A DNA stretch of 22,871 nt from CAZCBN01 sp964496975 (GTDB lineage: Bacteria; Planctomycetota; Phycisphaerae; Phycisphaerales; UBA1924): NCBI GenBank assembly GCA_964496975.1, contig CAZCBN010000046.1, positions 1 to 22,871 of the forward strand, read 5' to 3'. Every line of letters begins with the position of its first letter. Position 1 is the stretch's first letter. The translations under genes and the position numbers were made by a program. This document shows, one piece after another, positions 21,899-22,871 of this stretch. The notes beneath the pieces were generated by a model. That model was given only the letters and a program-made list of their open reading frames with translations. It was not told where the DNA came from and searched no databases.

Positions 21899-22871
<973 letters not shown>

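Overview
The window is very GC-rich bacterial DNA. I think it comes from a planctomycete of the Phycisphaerae type. The reasons are a secreted protein ending in a short two-repeat dockerin-like tail between CP and GCP, a long prepilin-like protein of the planctomycete kind, a sulfatase, a TIM-barrel isomerase-like protein, and weak or absent Shine-Dalgarno sites on several genes. The assignment is an inference; there is no rRNA or marker phylogeny here.

Positions 1-4718 (minus strand) hold a pyruvate dehydrogenase cluster. In transcription order it reads: E1 alpha (pdhA), a MNT nucleotidyltransferase, a HEPN protein (HepT-like), E1 beta (pdhB), a carbohydrate-type sulfotransferase, and E2 (dihydrolipoamide acetyltransferase, running off the left edge). 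E1 and E2 make acetyl-CoA from pyruvate. The toxin-antitoxin-like pair and the sulfotransferase sit between subunit genes of one enzyme complex, which is the most unusual arrangement in the window.

Positions 5017-7911 hold a secreted C-terminal-processing (S41) protease with a long helical N-terminal region (minus strand), then a tRNA-Arg(CCG) on the plus strand with a candidate promoter. About 750 bases with no supportable gene follow.

Positions 8663-13687 hold housekeeping and small hypothetical genes: a secreted LolA-like protein (+), endonuclease III translationally coupled to a four-helix membrane protein (-), a TIM-barrel isomerase/epimerase-like protein (+), a secreted PPC-domain-like protein (-), and a YebC/TACO1 family protein (-).

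Positions 14054-18608 (plus strand) hold a 922-residue secreted protein with a caspase-like His-Gly/Cys region and the dockerin-like tail, a strong intrinsic terminator, and a secreted sulfatase with the formylglycine motif. A RidA-family protein (-) converges on the sulfatase.

Positions 19130-20835 hold a regulatory region, a prepilin-like gene with a good sigma-70-type promoter and an apparent long 5' leader, and a strong terminator. The right end (minus strand) carries an ABC transporter ATPase of the MalK/UgpC type, cut by the window edge, followed by an unrecognised 340-residue protein.

A sulfotransferase and a sulfatase in one window fit an organism that both makes and breaks sulfate esters, but nothing here shows that they share a substrate.
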